Shown: positions 1 to 38,249 of the stretch, piece by piece
How positions within the stretch are numbered: the first letter of the stretch is position 1
Layout of the letters: each line of letters begins with the position of its first letter
Assembly: GCA_963662175.1 (NCBI GenBank)
Contig: OY759218.1
Coordinates: forward strand, 16,148,480 to 16,212,479
Length of the DNA stretch: 64,000 bases
Source: Aradus depressus
Taxonomy: Eukaryota; Arthropoda; Insecta; Hemiptera; Aradidae
Reading direction: 5' to 3'
Program-made: the position numbers and the translations under genes
Notes under the pieces: model-generated
Seen by the model: the letters and a program-made list of their open reading frames with translations, nothing else
Told to the model about the DNA's origin: nothing
The model's database searches: none

Positions 1-738
1 TTATTCATATGTTTTATTAATTGTTGCTTTATTTGTAATTATTCTGAGGGGGGCCTCGGTCATTGGATTTAATATTTTTTTAACATTTAATTCAATTTTA
101 TAAAGGAAAACTAACGAGGAAAAAGCAAAGTTATTTTGGACTTATTTTGGATAATGTTTGGATGGGTGAGACTGGGCGGTAGAGGCGAGGGAAGGGGAGA
201 GGCTGGCAGCTCCCAAAAATAGCAACACAGCTCCTTATATACATTTTGCCTGTGTCCACTTAAAAACTAAACCTGCCCACCTAAATGTATCGTCGACCAT
301 ACTTTCACATACATTTGTGAGGCCAAAACATCATTTCTGTATCATAAATGACAAAAAAAGATGTTCTGGGATGAGATACTGGCTGTTAGTTTGAACATCG
401 TGAGGTGAGATGAGATGCCACTCAAGATGACACTGTAGTGTATCAAAATCTGTTAAAATAAACAGTGGGGACAAAGTCCTTCCCCAGCTTGATATATTTC
501 TAATAAACTAAGTTTCCTCTCAGCATTTGGCTGGAACACATAAATTTTCGTGTTATGTTCATTCTATTGGGGTTATCGTGATCATGGACACGCAGACATA
601 AATTAATTGTTACTCTCTTATACCTATAGTATAAGGAAGTATTGTAATCCTGCAAAAATCAGAGATCGAGTTTTCCACGGTTCAATATCCCCTGAATACG
701 TTTTGACCATTTTTGCGATGATGTCTGTTCATGCGTGT
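1..738. other. Upstream region, no gene recognised
   Basis: AT-rich. From about 585 it matches, inverted, a segment at 39195..39370 (e.g. gagatcgagtttt), an old dispersed repeat into which the hAT element at 747 inserted. Confidence 0.6.
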
Positions 739-746
739 GTTTAGAT

Positions 747-1496
747 CAGGGGTTGAAACAGTTCTTTTTTTTTACAAAAGAGTTCAACTTTAACTGTTTG
801 AAAATAACTTTTACCAATAAGTGGTTAATGAAAAAAGTTTTTTAATAACTGTTAAATAAAAGTTCTAGCTTAAAAAAGTTTTAACTTTTTTGATATCGAT
901 ATAATTATTACAAAAACTTTTTTGTTAAAATTTAACTTATTTATTCCTTATAAAAAAAAAAGAAAACAAATTAAATGGATGGCCATAATCATTAAATCTA
1001 ATGAATTTCGATGATCTAGTGAAATATGTCAATGTTAACTGTAGAGGGCAGTATATAGCATACAATTTTTTTTGATAATCTGAATCTTATTGAAAGTAAT
1101 ATTTTTTTTTTTTTTTAGATATCGTAATACCCTCTTGTCCCAAAGCCTTGGCAATGAAACCTTGAAAATATTTTGTTAGTCAAATTGAATTAAATTGTTG
1201 TATTGATAAAGTTTACTAAGTTGTTGTTTACTAGGCTAAGACGGTTTCTGTAAATAAAAATGTAGAAGCATATTACTTTTTTCATTAAAACCTTTTCGTG
1301 TAAATGGTTTATAACAGTTATAAAAAAAAATTTATGATTTAAATTAGAAAATAAAAGTTTTGGCAATAACTGTTTTGAAATTACTTCTTTCGATAAAAGT
1401 AAAAGTTAAAAAAAAACTTTTATACATCTACATATAAATATAAAACTTAAAATTTTACTTTTAATTATAAAAGTTAACTGTTTAATTCGACCCCTG
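747..1496. mobile_element. Non-autonomous hAT element
   Basis: 750 bp, begins CAGGGGTTGAAACAG and ends TTCGACCCCTG as inverted termini; flanked by an exact 8-base duplication gtttagat (739..746 and 1497..1504), which fits the hAT nTnnnnAn target. No coding capacity; rich in aaaagtt-type subterminal motifs. Confidence 0.9.
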
Positions 1497-1804
1497 GTTT
1501 AGATGATAGATGGATGCATATGTGATTGGAACTTTGTGAGCGCTCTAACGCAAAAAAGATTCTAGCTATGAACTTCAAAATTGCTAACTTATACCTATAC
1601 AGATTTTGGCCGAAGACGGAAGAAAATTATGACTACTTTATTTCGGGGCTTAAATACACTTTACAATATACTTACATTTATGACCTGATCACAAATCTCA
1701 TAAAATAAAAGTTGTAAAAAATACTTTGTGGCACAACTTAAATGGAGTACATTTTTGGAAGGCTTACGAGAGACATGGCGAAAACCGTCTCAATATGATC
1801 TCTT

Positions 1805-2120
1805 AGGTTAGGTTTTATGACTCATGCTCGGGCTTTAACTACGAGGTCATGTCGTCTACTACCAGAGCGCTCTTTCGTCACTCTGGTGGACATGAGCCCG
1901 ATTCTACTGTGGGAGTCTTAAATTTTGCCTAACCTAAATTTTTATTCACCTTGGGTAAGGGTCTTTAACGAGTACCTGACATCGTACAGGCTCGGGACCA
2001 TCGCTTAACGTCCCATCCGAAGGACGGTGTGCTTAAGTTTCTTTTACCTCCCAGATAAAATAAACTAAGGGCCTCGGTCGGGTTTCGAACCCACGATCTT
2101 GAGCTCAGAAGACAAGCACG
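1805..2120 (-). mobile_element. tRNA-derived SINE family 1, copy 1
   Basis: Reverse-oriented copy, truncated inside the tRNA-like head. Flanked by an exact 14-base duplication (1791..1804 and 2121..2134). Its 3' end carries two TTAGG units. The consensus has A box TAGCTCAGTGG and B box GGTTCGAAACC, so it is transcribable by RNA polymerase III. Confidence 0.93.
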
Positions 2121-2565
2121 CAATATGATCTCTTGAAAGCCTTTTTTTAGAATAGTAGTTTGCTTGATTTATGCGAAAATGGTTTGTCCTATCGAAAAAT
2201 TGGTTCTTATCAAAAATGTTCCTTATTAAATTGCTAATCGCCTACGTGACCTCATACTGGGATCAATACGACCAAAGTTGTAGCGCCTGAAAGGATGTCT
2301 ATTGGAAATAGTTTAAATTGTAACGCATAGCAACAAATCTTTAAATATTTTTTTTATTATTGGTAATTTTTGAAAGGGAGGAGATTGTGATCTGTGTAAA
2401 AGTGGTTGGTATAAGGAAGTCCTGTTTTGGCTACATCACATAAATCATATATATATATTTTTTACTGTTGTTTTCGTAAATTAATTTGGATATTTCAGTT
2501 TGAATTTCGCTATATCAGCAATTATTTAACAACCTTTTTTTATGTTGTTGTATGTAGGTGGTGAA

Positions 2566-28539
<25,974 letters not shown>

Positions 28540-28683
28540 AACAATTAAAAATCAGATTACAAGAAATATTCATTTAGTTTTTGTATATACTATGTAAATA
28601 ATTCTTACTTGTAAATAAGATTCTTGAGTATAAAATTGTGTATATAAATACAGTAGAATATTATTTAACATAATGTGTTTAGA

Positions 28684-28689
28684 AATAAA
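28684..28689 (+). promoter_or_regulatory. Candidate FGFR polyadenylation signal AATAAA
   Basis: First strong AATAAA after the FGFR stop, about 145 bases downstream. The DNA here is very AT-rich, so this could be chance. Confidence 0.4.
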
Positions 28690-28801
28690 TATTAAAATGA
28701 AAAATAATGTGTGTAATTGTAAGTTGTGTAAATAAGTAAACAGAATAGATGTGTAATTGTTAGTTAATATGAAGATGGCTGATGTAGTGAGAAGTGATTA
28801 T

Positions 28802-28886
28802 TTCACAGGATGTCAAATATAAGATAGTCTGACCTATAAGATTTTCTGTGAGAGGTCAGACTATCTTATATTTGACATCCTGTGAA
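28802..28886. repeat. 34-bp perfect inverted repeat with 17-base loop
   Basis: The arms 28802..28835 and 28853..28886 are exact reverse complements (34 of 34), separated by 17 bases, about 260 bases past the FGFR stop. It may be in the 3' UTR if transcription passes the first AATAAA. It could be a small foldback element, a small-RNA precursor or an RNA stability structure. Confidence 0.95.
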
Positions 28887-29095
28887 GTAATTGTTAGTAT
28901 TTAAAAATTATATTATATTTTGTAGAAATGTGAAAAGAACATATATATAGAAAATATATACTTATATCAAAAGGAATTGCGAAACTGTTGTTTATAGGGG
29001 TTCAATTTCATTCAATCCAAAGATTATTTTGTCATTGTTTTCTATTGTGCCTTATGTACATTGCATGGCTGAACTTTCTCATTCTCTGGTCATAA

Positions 29096-29099
<4 letters not shown>

Positions 29100-29137
<38 letters not shown>
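29100..29137. repeat. (TA)n microsatellite
   Basis: Alternating TA followed by tgta-tgta units, immediately left of the 29160 foldback. Confidence 0.95.
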
Positions 29138-29148
<11 letters not shown>

Positions 29149-29159
29149 GTATTTATATA

Positions 29160-30392
29160 TGAGCGGAATACCATGCTGAAAAAAGTCAAATCTAAAATTG
29201 GCTCTTTTTTGTTTTTTGATATTTTAATATAATGCGAAATTGTTGAGAGCATTTTATCGGAATCTTCTGAACCTCCAAGATCTGTAATTTTCGAATTTAA
29301 CGATTTTTTTTACAAAAATGTTCATTTCTCTGACTATTGGTCACAGTGATCAAAACTTTTTAGGTTTGTATGTCACTGTAGTATTATATAAAAAATATGA
29401 ACTAGTTTTTCAAGTTATTTCGCAGATTTAAAAACATTAGTTTTTTACATTTTATTCGTTCTCTAATCAATAACCTTTAAAATGATACTAAAAACGAGAG
29501 GCAACTCCTCGTGGTTTAGGAGAAATAACGTTTTTAGTGTTGAAACATTTTGCCACTGATGCTTTATCATTGAACTATGGAACAAGTTGTCATTTTTCGA
29601 ACGTTAAGATATTGTTCTATTTTCAAATAAAATTGAACAATGACTACAAACTTTCTATAACTGTTCGTTACCTCTGGCTCTTAGCGCGTCGCTCAGTTTG
29701 CACCTTATTGAACTGTTTCTTTTGGTTTTTTTTCTATGTTTGCTTATTGTATTACACACCTACCTGTATTAGTAATTGACTATAATATTATGATTTAATA
29801 ATAATCATGTTATTATTTTTTTTTTTTACATTTCTGTACATATTAGTTACAATAATTACAAACATACTATATAAAGTACTATATAAACGTTCAGATAATG
29901 ACAACTTGTTCCATAGTGCACTGGAAGGACATCGGATTACACGATGTTAGCACTAAAAACGTCATCTCCTATACCAAGAGGAGTTGTCTTTAATTTTTGG
30001 TATTATTTTAAAGGTTATTAAATAAAGAACAAGAACACGCGAAATAATCATTTATTAAATTTAGTTGCAAAATTTGCGAAAAATCATTCTGAAAAATATA
30101 ACTTTAAAAATGGGGTTTTAACAACGATTATTAAATTGGTTAATATTTTTTATAGAAAACCTAGTTTTTGTAGAATACTTATAGTTTGGATCGTAATGCT
30201 CGGTCGAATAGCAAAGGAGATATGATAAAGTAATTTATTAAGATTGAAATTGCGTATCTTGAAGAATTTGGAAGATTTCGGCAAAAATTTGGCACAAAAT
30301 TGTATCTCTACAAATTCTACATCACACCAAAATTTCAGCATAAAAAACTTAGTTGCAGATTTTGCACTTTTTTTTTGGTGTGGAATAGCCCA
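29160..30392. mobile_element. Foldback element, about 1.23 kb
   Basis: Two long imperfect inverted arms (best match 29450..29610 with 29880..30050, sharing tggaacaagttgtcat). The outer ends begin TGAGCGGAATACCA and TGGGCTATTCCACACC (inverted) next to TA. Non-coding, downstream of FGFR. Confidence 0.75.
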
Positions 30393-30394
30393 TA

Positions 30395-31600
30395 TGCTTT
30401 TATTTATTTATTTTTTACTTGCGATTATTGTTTAAAATATGAAAATGCCCTAAGGATTTTTTTTTAAATTTATTTTTATTGTTGACGAAATTATTTATTG
30501 TATATACATGTATATTGTACATTCTTGTCCACATATGTAGTTATATATTTTATTTATTCATGTGCATTTAATTTTTTTTAAATACTAATGTTTCGGTAGG
30601 TATGTGTTATTTTCGATAAAATCTAATCATCTATGGTCTGACTATATTTTCGATAACTTATTTTTAATTTTTAGAGGTTCCAATTATTGATTGTTCTATT
30701 AATTTGGCAATGACGTGTAAATACTAAAATATTTGTTAATGTCACCCAAATTAATCTAAATATTCATTTGAATGTACAAAAGCTGAATTTTTTCAGTCCA
30801 TTGTTGCGTTGTGTGTATTTCGTCAGTATATTAATGCTTAGATTTGATATAATTAAAAAATCAAAGATGTATACTAGTCACTTGATGTTTTTTAGTTTAT
30901 AATAATTTTTGCAATTGCTTTTACTGGAATCAATACAAAACCAATGATTTTTTTTATCATTATTAAGCAGTATTTCGTGATATGACGGCAAGTGGTGCTA
31001 TATCCGAAACTGGTCATTGCAATAATTTTCGCCAAGGTAAATAGTGCGTTATTTAATATATATTTGAATATCAATAATAATTATAAAACATATTCAAAAT
31101 TATCATTTTTTAAACCAAACCTATAATTTATAGTGTGTAATTTAATTATAGCTATTTGTTCAAATATCTTAAGTGAAAATAAAGTTTTCAAATAGTCTGT
31201 TTTTCTAGTGTATTTTTTTTTCCTATTTCTATGAGCGAGCCACCGCTCTGTGTGGTTGAGGATAACCACCTTATAACACTCATATATCTAACAGGGGGCA
31301 TCCAATAAAATTACTTAAATCAACGGTTTCAACACTTTCACATTTATTCGAATTTCTCGAGAAATATTTGGAGATTTTTTGTTTTGTTGAAAGGAAAAAT
31401 TTTTATTCATACGGACTAAAAATTCGTCTGGTCTATTCGAAAAGATGAAGGATAAAAAGACTAATTTATGCAATATAAGGAATTGAGAAAATAATGAATT
31501 TAGGTCAGGTTAGGGAAAGGGGGTAAGCCATTATTACAATTATAAATTTTCATCGAAATATAATGTGTTCTAAATTAATTTAAAAAATAAAATATGTATA
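30395..31600. other. AT-rich intergenic stretch, nothing recognised
   Basis: Short ORFs only, no domain, no clear terminal repeats. Confidence 0.6.
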
Positions 31601-31612
31601 CAAGATAGTATG

Positions 31613-31820
31613 TGATCGGATGGGACGTTAAGCGATGGTCCCCGAGTCTCTACGATGTCAGGTACTCGTTAGAGACCCCTACCCTAGCTGAATATAATTT
31701 AGGGTAGGCCAAATTTAGGACTCCTATAGTAGAGTCGGGCTCATGTCCACCAGAGTGACGAAAGAGCGCTCTGGTAGTAGGCGATATGACCTCGGGCATG
31801 AGTCATAATATCTAAGTAAC
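31613..31820 (+). mobile_element. SINE family 1, copy 9 (5'-truncated)
   Basis: Only the 3' two thirds remain (starts at gatcggatgggacgtt), yet it is flanked by gatagtatg (31604..31612 and 31821..31829). That points to a truncated insertion, as in LINE-type target-primed integration, rather than later loss. Confidence 0.88.
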
Positions 31821-31960
31821 GATAGTATGAATCAACATGAAATGCTGTAGGTGGCTTAAATCTCCCTGAGTAAGACACTTATTGATTTTCAGTCTAATCT
31901 TGGGCTTGTATCCAAAACCCTTTTAGCTTTCAATGGGACGATTATACACTTTATTGCATG

Positions 31961-31985
31961 CCCCCCCCCCCCCCCCCCCCCCCCC
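31961..31985. repeat. Poly(C), 25 bases
   Basis: Longest of seven C or G homopolymers of 19-25 bases. Others: G 36443..36463, C 39822..39840, C 47148..47167, G 48102..48121, C 50484..50504, C 54492..54511. Confidence 0.95.
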
Positions 31986-31989
31986 ACAC

Positions 31990-32463
31990 TACAGGATTTA
32001 GAATAAACTAAGTCAGTTTAACTCGCCTCGCCGGGCCCCCAGGTCAGAGCCCTGTCAGCTCCCTCTCCCCTCACCCTTTGTAAGGGCCATGCTTAATTGT
32101 ATTTGTGGGTCCGAAAGTACATAGCCAAGATCAGAGGAGGATCTACAGTTTTGGGAGGCTTTTCCTTCAAAGTAGGCCCTTTTCCAGAAATTCGTTGAAG
32201 AAAAACTTTTGTGTAAGGTAGGGTGGAGTGAGGCAATCAGTAAATAAATATTAAAAAATATGTACTGGATCTTATTTCTTATCGTACTCCTCCCTATATT
32301 TATCAGTATTATGTATTTATTACGACAATAAAGTAATAATTTATTTATTTATACAATCATAGAATATGTAGAAACTGGACAATTATTTTGATAGTGTATT
32401 GGAGAAAAACACTTATGTATAAATAAAGCAACTATTGCATCATTGTCGTTACAACAACAAACG

Positions 32464-32513
<50 letters not shown>

Positions 32514-33255
32514 AGGAGTACGAGAAGGGATAAGATCCTATGTACCTAAAAAAAAAAAAAAGTACGAAATAAAACACGCAAAAATAAAAATAAGTTAGTA
32601 CAATATCTGTTTTTAGGCTTCTTTGGGATGATTTATTTTTTTCCTGCATTTTTTCCAGAGGTATCTTCAACTTGGTTTGAAAATATTTCGGGACATCTCC
32701 AGCCTCTTTCTTTCCAACGACATTTCTGGAAGATTAAACATGCCTATCATAGGAGACTAAAAAGATCGAATGATTTACAAAAAAGGAAAAACAGAAAGTA
32801 AGGTTCCACCAAATAAAGAGATCGATGGTTTAGTGAGAGAGCAAAAAACACTGAAGAGCATTCAAAACATTCTATACCTTTCTGCAAATAAACTCATTAG
32901 CTTTGTATAGATTTGTCTGTTTCTTAGCAAATATTTCCCCTTGAACTTTTAATATAGCTCATATTTTTGTCATAAAAAGTTGTCATGCCTTCTATGGAAA
33001 GTGTTCGGATGATTTTCGGGCATCAATACAAATGCTTTTAAAATCGCAGAAGGCTTCTTCTGAAGAGGTCTGAAGAATTTCTCCTTAGCAACACCAATCT
33101 TAGGAAAAGTCATTTACGAGAAAATTGGTCAAAGCAATGCCTTTAAAGCCAGTTTAGGTTAACAAAATTAATTAAACTAACTTATTTTTTTAAATGTTTC
33201 TTTACTATCAATAGACAATAATGAAAAAAAGGAATACCACAAGAAATGTGTAAAT
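31990..33255. other. Intergenic stretch, nothing recognised
   Basis: Contains a TA microsatellite and partial direct similarity between 33060..33240 and 33770..33930 (ctcctaagcacaccaatct-like, aaggaataccacaagaaa), so part is a diverged duplicated repeat flanking the 33-bp array. Confidence 0.6.
32467..32510. repeat. (TA)n microsatellite
   Basis: About 22 TA units. Confidence 0.95.
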
Positions 33256-33258
33256 AAG

Positions 33259-33765
33259 CTAGCAGTAGTACGTGGCGTTGCCCGGGGAACTTTGAATTTC
33301 TCTCATAATATCTCTCATGCGATTCCTAGGCAATTATTCGGCGATACATTCATGACTGCAATTTTCAATGATTCATATGGAAATGAGGCATATAGTCCTT
33401 CAAATCCCGGATAAAGGCAATATGTTTTTTGTATTGGTATGAAAACCAATTTTTGAACGAACAGCGGTGGTCATCGTAGCTAGTAATTGCCAAGCAACAG
33501 TGGACTCCAACTAGTATGTGCTGAGCAACGTTTGGCAACCCAGCTAGTCTTTGCCGTGCAACGGTAGACATCCCAGGTAGTACGTATTTAGGAACGCTTG
33601 GCACTACAGGCAGTACGTGCCTTGTGGAACACCCCAGCTAGTAAGTGCTTAGCATCGCTAGTTACCTCACATTGTATGTGCCGAGCAACAATAATCAACC
33701 AGCTAGTATTTACAGTGCAACGGTGGACGCCCCAACTAATATGTTCTTAGGAACGCTGGGCAAGA
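33259..33765. repeat. Degenerate tandem array, unit about 33 bp
   Basis: Recurring ccagctagtatgtgc...gcaacggtgg segments, roughly eight to ten units, diverged. Any ORF here is a by-product of the repeat. Confidence 0.75.
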
Positions 33766-33944
33766 AATCTCCTCTAAGCACACCAATCTGAGGAAAAGCC
33801 ATTTACATTTATGAGAAAATTGATCAAAGAAATGCCTTTAAAGCCAGTTAACAATATACATAAAACACTTTTTTTTTATATATTGTCATTAGACAATACA
33901 TAAAAAAAAAGGAATACCACAAGAAAAGTTTAGTTTTTGGGAGC

Positions 33945-34150
33945 CATGGTGGCCGTGCGGGCTGGACCGTAGAGCTTTGGTCGCATGGATTCACCATGGT
34001 TTGCGGGTTCGAATCCCGTCCGGGAGAGAGTTTTATCTCATAGATAGAACTCCCTCCCGGGGCTATGGATCTCGTAGATAATTAGGTAAGACCGTTATAA
34101 GAGTCATGGTTATTAATATGCATCGCACATGAGGCCACAAAAAAGTTGTT
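33945..34150 (+). mobile_element. tRNA-derived SINE family 2, copy 1
   Basis: Begins gggagccatggtggccgtgc and has a B box (gcgggttcgaatcccgtcc), then a unit with inverted segments around ctcccggg. Different body from family 1. Its tail runs into a pogo-like element at 34159. Confidence 0.82.
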
Positions 34151-34158
34151 AAAATGTA

Positions 34159-34794
34159 CAGTAGAGTCCCGCTAATCCGGACTAGATGAGACCGGACCCC
34201 GTCCGGATCACCGAAAGTCCCGATTAAACGGAATTTGCAGTAAAATGCACATGATAAATATTTTAACGATTTTTTTTTTCTCATGAATACACCTTTTCCT
34301 TCAGCTTAATTTTATTGTCAATACTACATAATGTATATGTATGTAGGTAGATCTAAGTTTTCGACCTACGAACTGAGATAGGGTTAACAAAACAAAACAT
34401 CTTTGTGATTAAAACTCAAAATTTATTTATTGTATAGTACAGTACTACTACGGTATATTAATGTTATAATGTAAAAATTAAGAATTTTAAAAAGGAAATA
34501 TGTAAACGTTAAATTCTAAACAGGACTATAAAATAAAACAATGTACAGTACGTAATGAAAACAAGAATAATATTTTTAGACTCACTGAAAAAAGTCCGTA
34601 ATGTTCTTTTGCTTTGAAGAAGACCTCGTTTTGCCATACGATCTTATAGGCGCCTCAAGGTCAGTAGTCAAACCCTCTCTGAATTATTTTCGTACTTACC
34701 ACTCGCTTAATTATTTTTTCAGTTTACTAAATCTTAATTAGTTTTTTTTAATCCCGTCCGGATAATCGGTGTCCGGATTAGCGGGACTCTGCTG
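34159..34794. mobile_element. pogo/Tigger-like MITE 3
   Basis: 636 bp with ends CAGTAGAGTCCCGCTAATCC and GGATTAGCGGGACTCTGCTG, flanked by TA; non-coding. Internal extensions of the inverted repeat around gtccggat. Confidence 0.9.
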
Positions 34795-34835
34795 TATTTA
34801 TTTTTAAATCATTCGCTCTCAGAAAACTTGTTTAT

Positions 34836-37550
34836 AGCTAAACCTGACGATGGTGTAATTCCGAAACCGGTAGTTTAATATTGCATTGTTTGGTTGGTAT
34901 CACTGCTTGATAATGTTTCCCAAATCAGTTAATGCTTTCTTAGATCAGTCTCATTCGATTTATGCCATTGAACCAAATTAAAAGAAAATAATTTTTGAAA
35001 AATGTAGGCCTACAACTTTGCAAACTTCATATGGAACGTCGCCTTGATTAAAATTTGCCTCATCAACTCACTCGAGAGATTGTTAGATTTTTTGGGAAGA
35101 AAAAGCACATTTTCGATGAAGAAAAAAGCAGAATTTTCCAGCAAAATTGTAGAAGTCCGAGATCAAAAGACAAAAAGTAAGACAGCCTGCATAAAAATGT
35201 TGTTTTATTTATTTATTTATTTATTTCTATAAATGTCCGCCTTTCTCACGTTAGAAGGTTAAACGAATATCTTTGATGCAGTAATACACGTAATACTTTT
35301 TAAAGTTATTGAACGGAACTCATTCTGGAGTGAAACGGAAGAATGAGCGTAGCTCAATCTTTAGACGACTCGTGTGTTTCGTTTGTGCCCCTCCTGCATT
35401 AAAACTGTTTATCTGATCCTGATCAATTTTTGCATATTGATGGATGTCAGTCACGTGAAGGTTGTTAAAAAATAATTTCGAAAATCGGACGTACCACGGA
35501 GGAATAATCACCGAAAATATGTTCATCCATAGACTTCAATGCGAAACGTTCAATTTCTTCTCAATCGCCAATGGCATGAAGCGCGCGCATGAAATTGAGG
35601 TCATAGGTCGAGGTCAAGAGTAAGATTTGTTTAAAAAAATAATATATAATATAATAATAAAAAAATAATCAATGAGGAAATAATTATATAAAATCGAAGT
35701 ACCATCGAGGAATAATCACTGAAAAAAACAATGAAACTGAGACCATTGTTGGAAGACATTGTTGCGGTGCTGTGCGTGAATTAAAAGTTCTCGGCGAAGC
35801 CCTTGACAAATTTTTCGGGAGAAAAAAGTATTTTGGACCATATTTTTTCGTAAATAAAGTATATTCCTTGACGATAACCACGTTTTGTCGCATGGAGGGA
35901 GCTCGCGACGTAAGCTAAGCGAGTGACCGCTAATGAATTTAAAGTTCAAGGTATAGGCAATTTGAGTCACGGCTCCGCTCAATATTTGCAATTAGCAGAA
36001 TGCATTGCATACCTAGTTTCCTCGTAACCCCCAACAACTCTTCGCAAACATACGTTACGAGAATTGCAGTGTACTTCATATTTGAATACATTCAATTTCA
36101 AGAATTTTGTCTCATCCTTACAGAGATTTTTCCCCAGGTTGAACGCCAATGGTGGCCGGTTGTCGACCCCTGTCATAAACTCCACTTTAGTACATTACAG
36201 GGTACTAAGAGGCTTTGTGAGGCTCCCAATATCCCTAACCCCTCCCCATAACTCCGCTAGAGCCTCATAAACAACAGAAAACTTTTTTTCTTCTTCTTTT
36301 ATCCTTTTACAACCAACTTATATCAAAAGATTGGAATCGTTAAGTCTCAAAATCAATATCTTTCATGGGTTTGGGGGGAAGGTCATAAAATAAGGGGCCA
36401 AATTGAACTTTTTCGGGGGGTGGGGTATGTCTCATTTTAGTAGGGGGGGGGGGGGGGGGGGGGAAGGGGGGGATTTTTAGTGTTTTGAGCCAGAATGGCC
36501 CTAGGAGGGGGGGGAGGGGGGAATGGTTAAGCCCTGAGATAAGTGGAATTATGGCGGAGTGTGGCTATAAAGTGAGATGGAGGGAGGGGATATTAAGGGT
36601 TGACTCTTCCTCGCTAGTTCCCTTCCAAAACTCACATGGGCACCGTCTTGGTATTTCTGGTCTCTGCCCATCTCGTCCACGCATCCCATTGGTGGTAAAT
36701 ACACACCAATACATATTCTTAAATATATTTACTATTCCCTCTTAGTTTAACTATTACAATAATAATAATATTTATTTCAGTTAAACCAAAACATGTTAAT
36801 AGGATACGTCATAACAATGTAGAATCTAACACATATTTGATGAGTAATTACAATACTATTAAAAACAAAATGAAATGAATATATAACTACTTGAAAACAT
36901 GAGTACAAAATAATAATATTAATAAATACAGGAACTGTCTTTTTCACGACGACCTTCATCAGGTCACAATGTGGGAAATATAGAAAAAAGAAAGAAACAA
37001 GCAACAGAACGTAACCACTGTTTTACCAATCACTTTCCCTCCCCCTTTCATACTGGTGTTACTGGGTATAAGAATGTCATTCTCAGAATTACGCTAAACC
37101 TACAATGAAACAATGAAACCCGCCAGTAAGAAATTAATTTGAGAGGAGGAAAAGGGGTAAAGTGATCTGTAAAAAAGTGGTTGGCGTAAGAAACTCCGGT
37201 TATGGCCACATCACATAAATATATATATATATATATAGTTATGAGAGTCTGTGACAACGTTAAAATTAGGAGGTCAAACGGAGCGAAAAAGATCCGAAGA
37301 CGCTTCCTTGAAAATTTAAATAAAAAAACACATTTTTTTTGTAACGTTTTAAGATATATTTAATTCATGATTGATATTTATCCAAAACAAAATTTGGCTA
37401 AAATAAATTGTAGAGTGATATTTTTTTATTTTATTTATTTTTTTCGTATTCATTTTTGTTAAGCCACAACTATGCAAAAAATGCACAACCAGCGGCTGGG
37501 CTGACATGTACTATACAAAAATAATAAAAATAAAATAAAATAATAAAAAT
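34836..37550. other. Intergenic stretch, mostly unrecognised
   Basis: Starts with a hammerhead-like motif (34836..34880). 35460..35530 and 35690..35730 share ggaggaataatcac-type sequence. A 21-G run is at 36443. No coding sequence supported. Confidence 0.55.
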
Positions 37551-37559
37551 AAATATGAC

Positions 37560-37985
37560 ATGAAAGGCTTGAGAGAGTAAAAACACCCAGCGGTGAACCC
37601 TCATGGCATCACTTCATACCAGGAGATCTCTATGCCAAACTCTCTTCAATCTTCTTGGGGGATTGTGGGGTAATTATTGTGGGGTAAAAATTTTGCGAAC
37701 TTCCGGATTGATGTGTAAATAAATTTTGGTGTAGAAATGTTTAATGCTTGTGTTTATCGGTGTGACGTTCAAGTCGCGATGTAAAGTCTTGTTGCTAACA
37801 TATGGTGGGCATTGCGTGATCAGTCGGAGGGTCTTGGATTGAAATACCTGTATTCTTTTGATGTTCGAAATCTTGGCTGAGTGATAATATGTTAAAATAA
37901 TTAATATTCTCTTAAGACTCTCGTTTATTATCAAAAGTGTACAAAAAATATGCATCCTTCCCAAAATGTACCAGGACATTTTTTT
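37560..37985 (-). mobile_element. Jockey-like LINE 3' coding end
   Basis: - strand: ISNIKRIQVFQSKTLRLITQ, PPYVSNKTLHRDLNVTPINT, then SIKHFYTKIYLHINPEVR. Same RT C-terminal block as at 4486; the frame is open for about 100 codons. Confidence 0.87.
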
Positions 37986-38249
37986 CTGTGTCTGTCAGAA
38001 AAATTAGGTTTTTCTTATAATGAAGCCGACAAAAAATGTCTTGTTAAGATAAGGATGAATCGGCCTTCTTTTTATATATATATATATATATGATGTGGCC
38101 ATCAGGACTTTCTTTTACAAACCACCTTTTTACAGGTCCTTCCCCCCAAATTCGTTTCATACTGACATTACTGGGTATATGAAAGTAATGGGTTGGCGTC
38201 AGCTGTTTTCTTTGTTTCACTGGTTGTAGCAATTCTGATCTGATAGTGA

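Noticed and set aside
32449..32670. ORF with an isoleucine-tyrosine run
   Set aside because: Produced by the TA microsatellite.
33365..33604. 79-codon ORF on the - strand
   Set aside because: Generated by the degenerate 33-bp tandem array.
33259..33765. CRISPR-like array
   Set aside because: Units are degenerate and contiguous without unique spacers, and the genome is eukaryotic.
33949..34030. Second tRNA-like sequence
   Set aside because: Shared with 38390..38468 on the other strand as the head of SINE family 2, not an independent tRNA.
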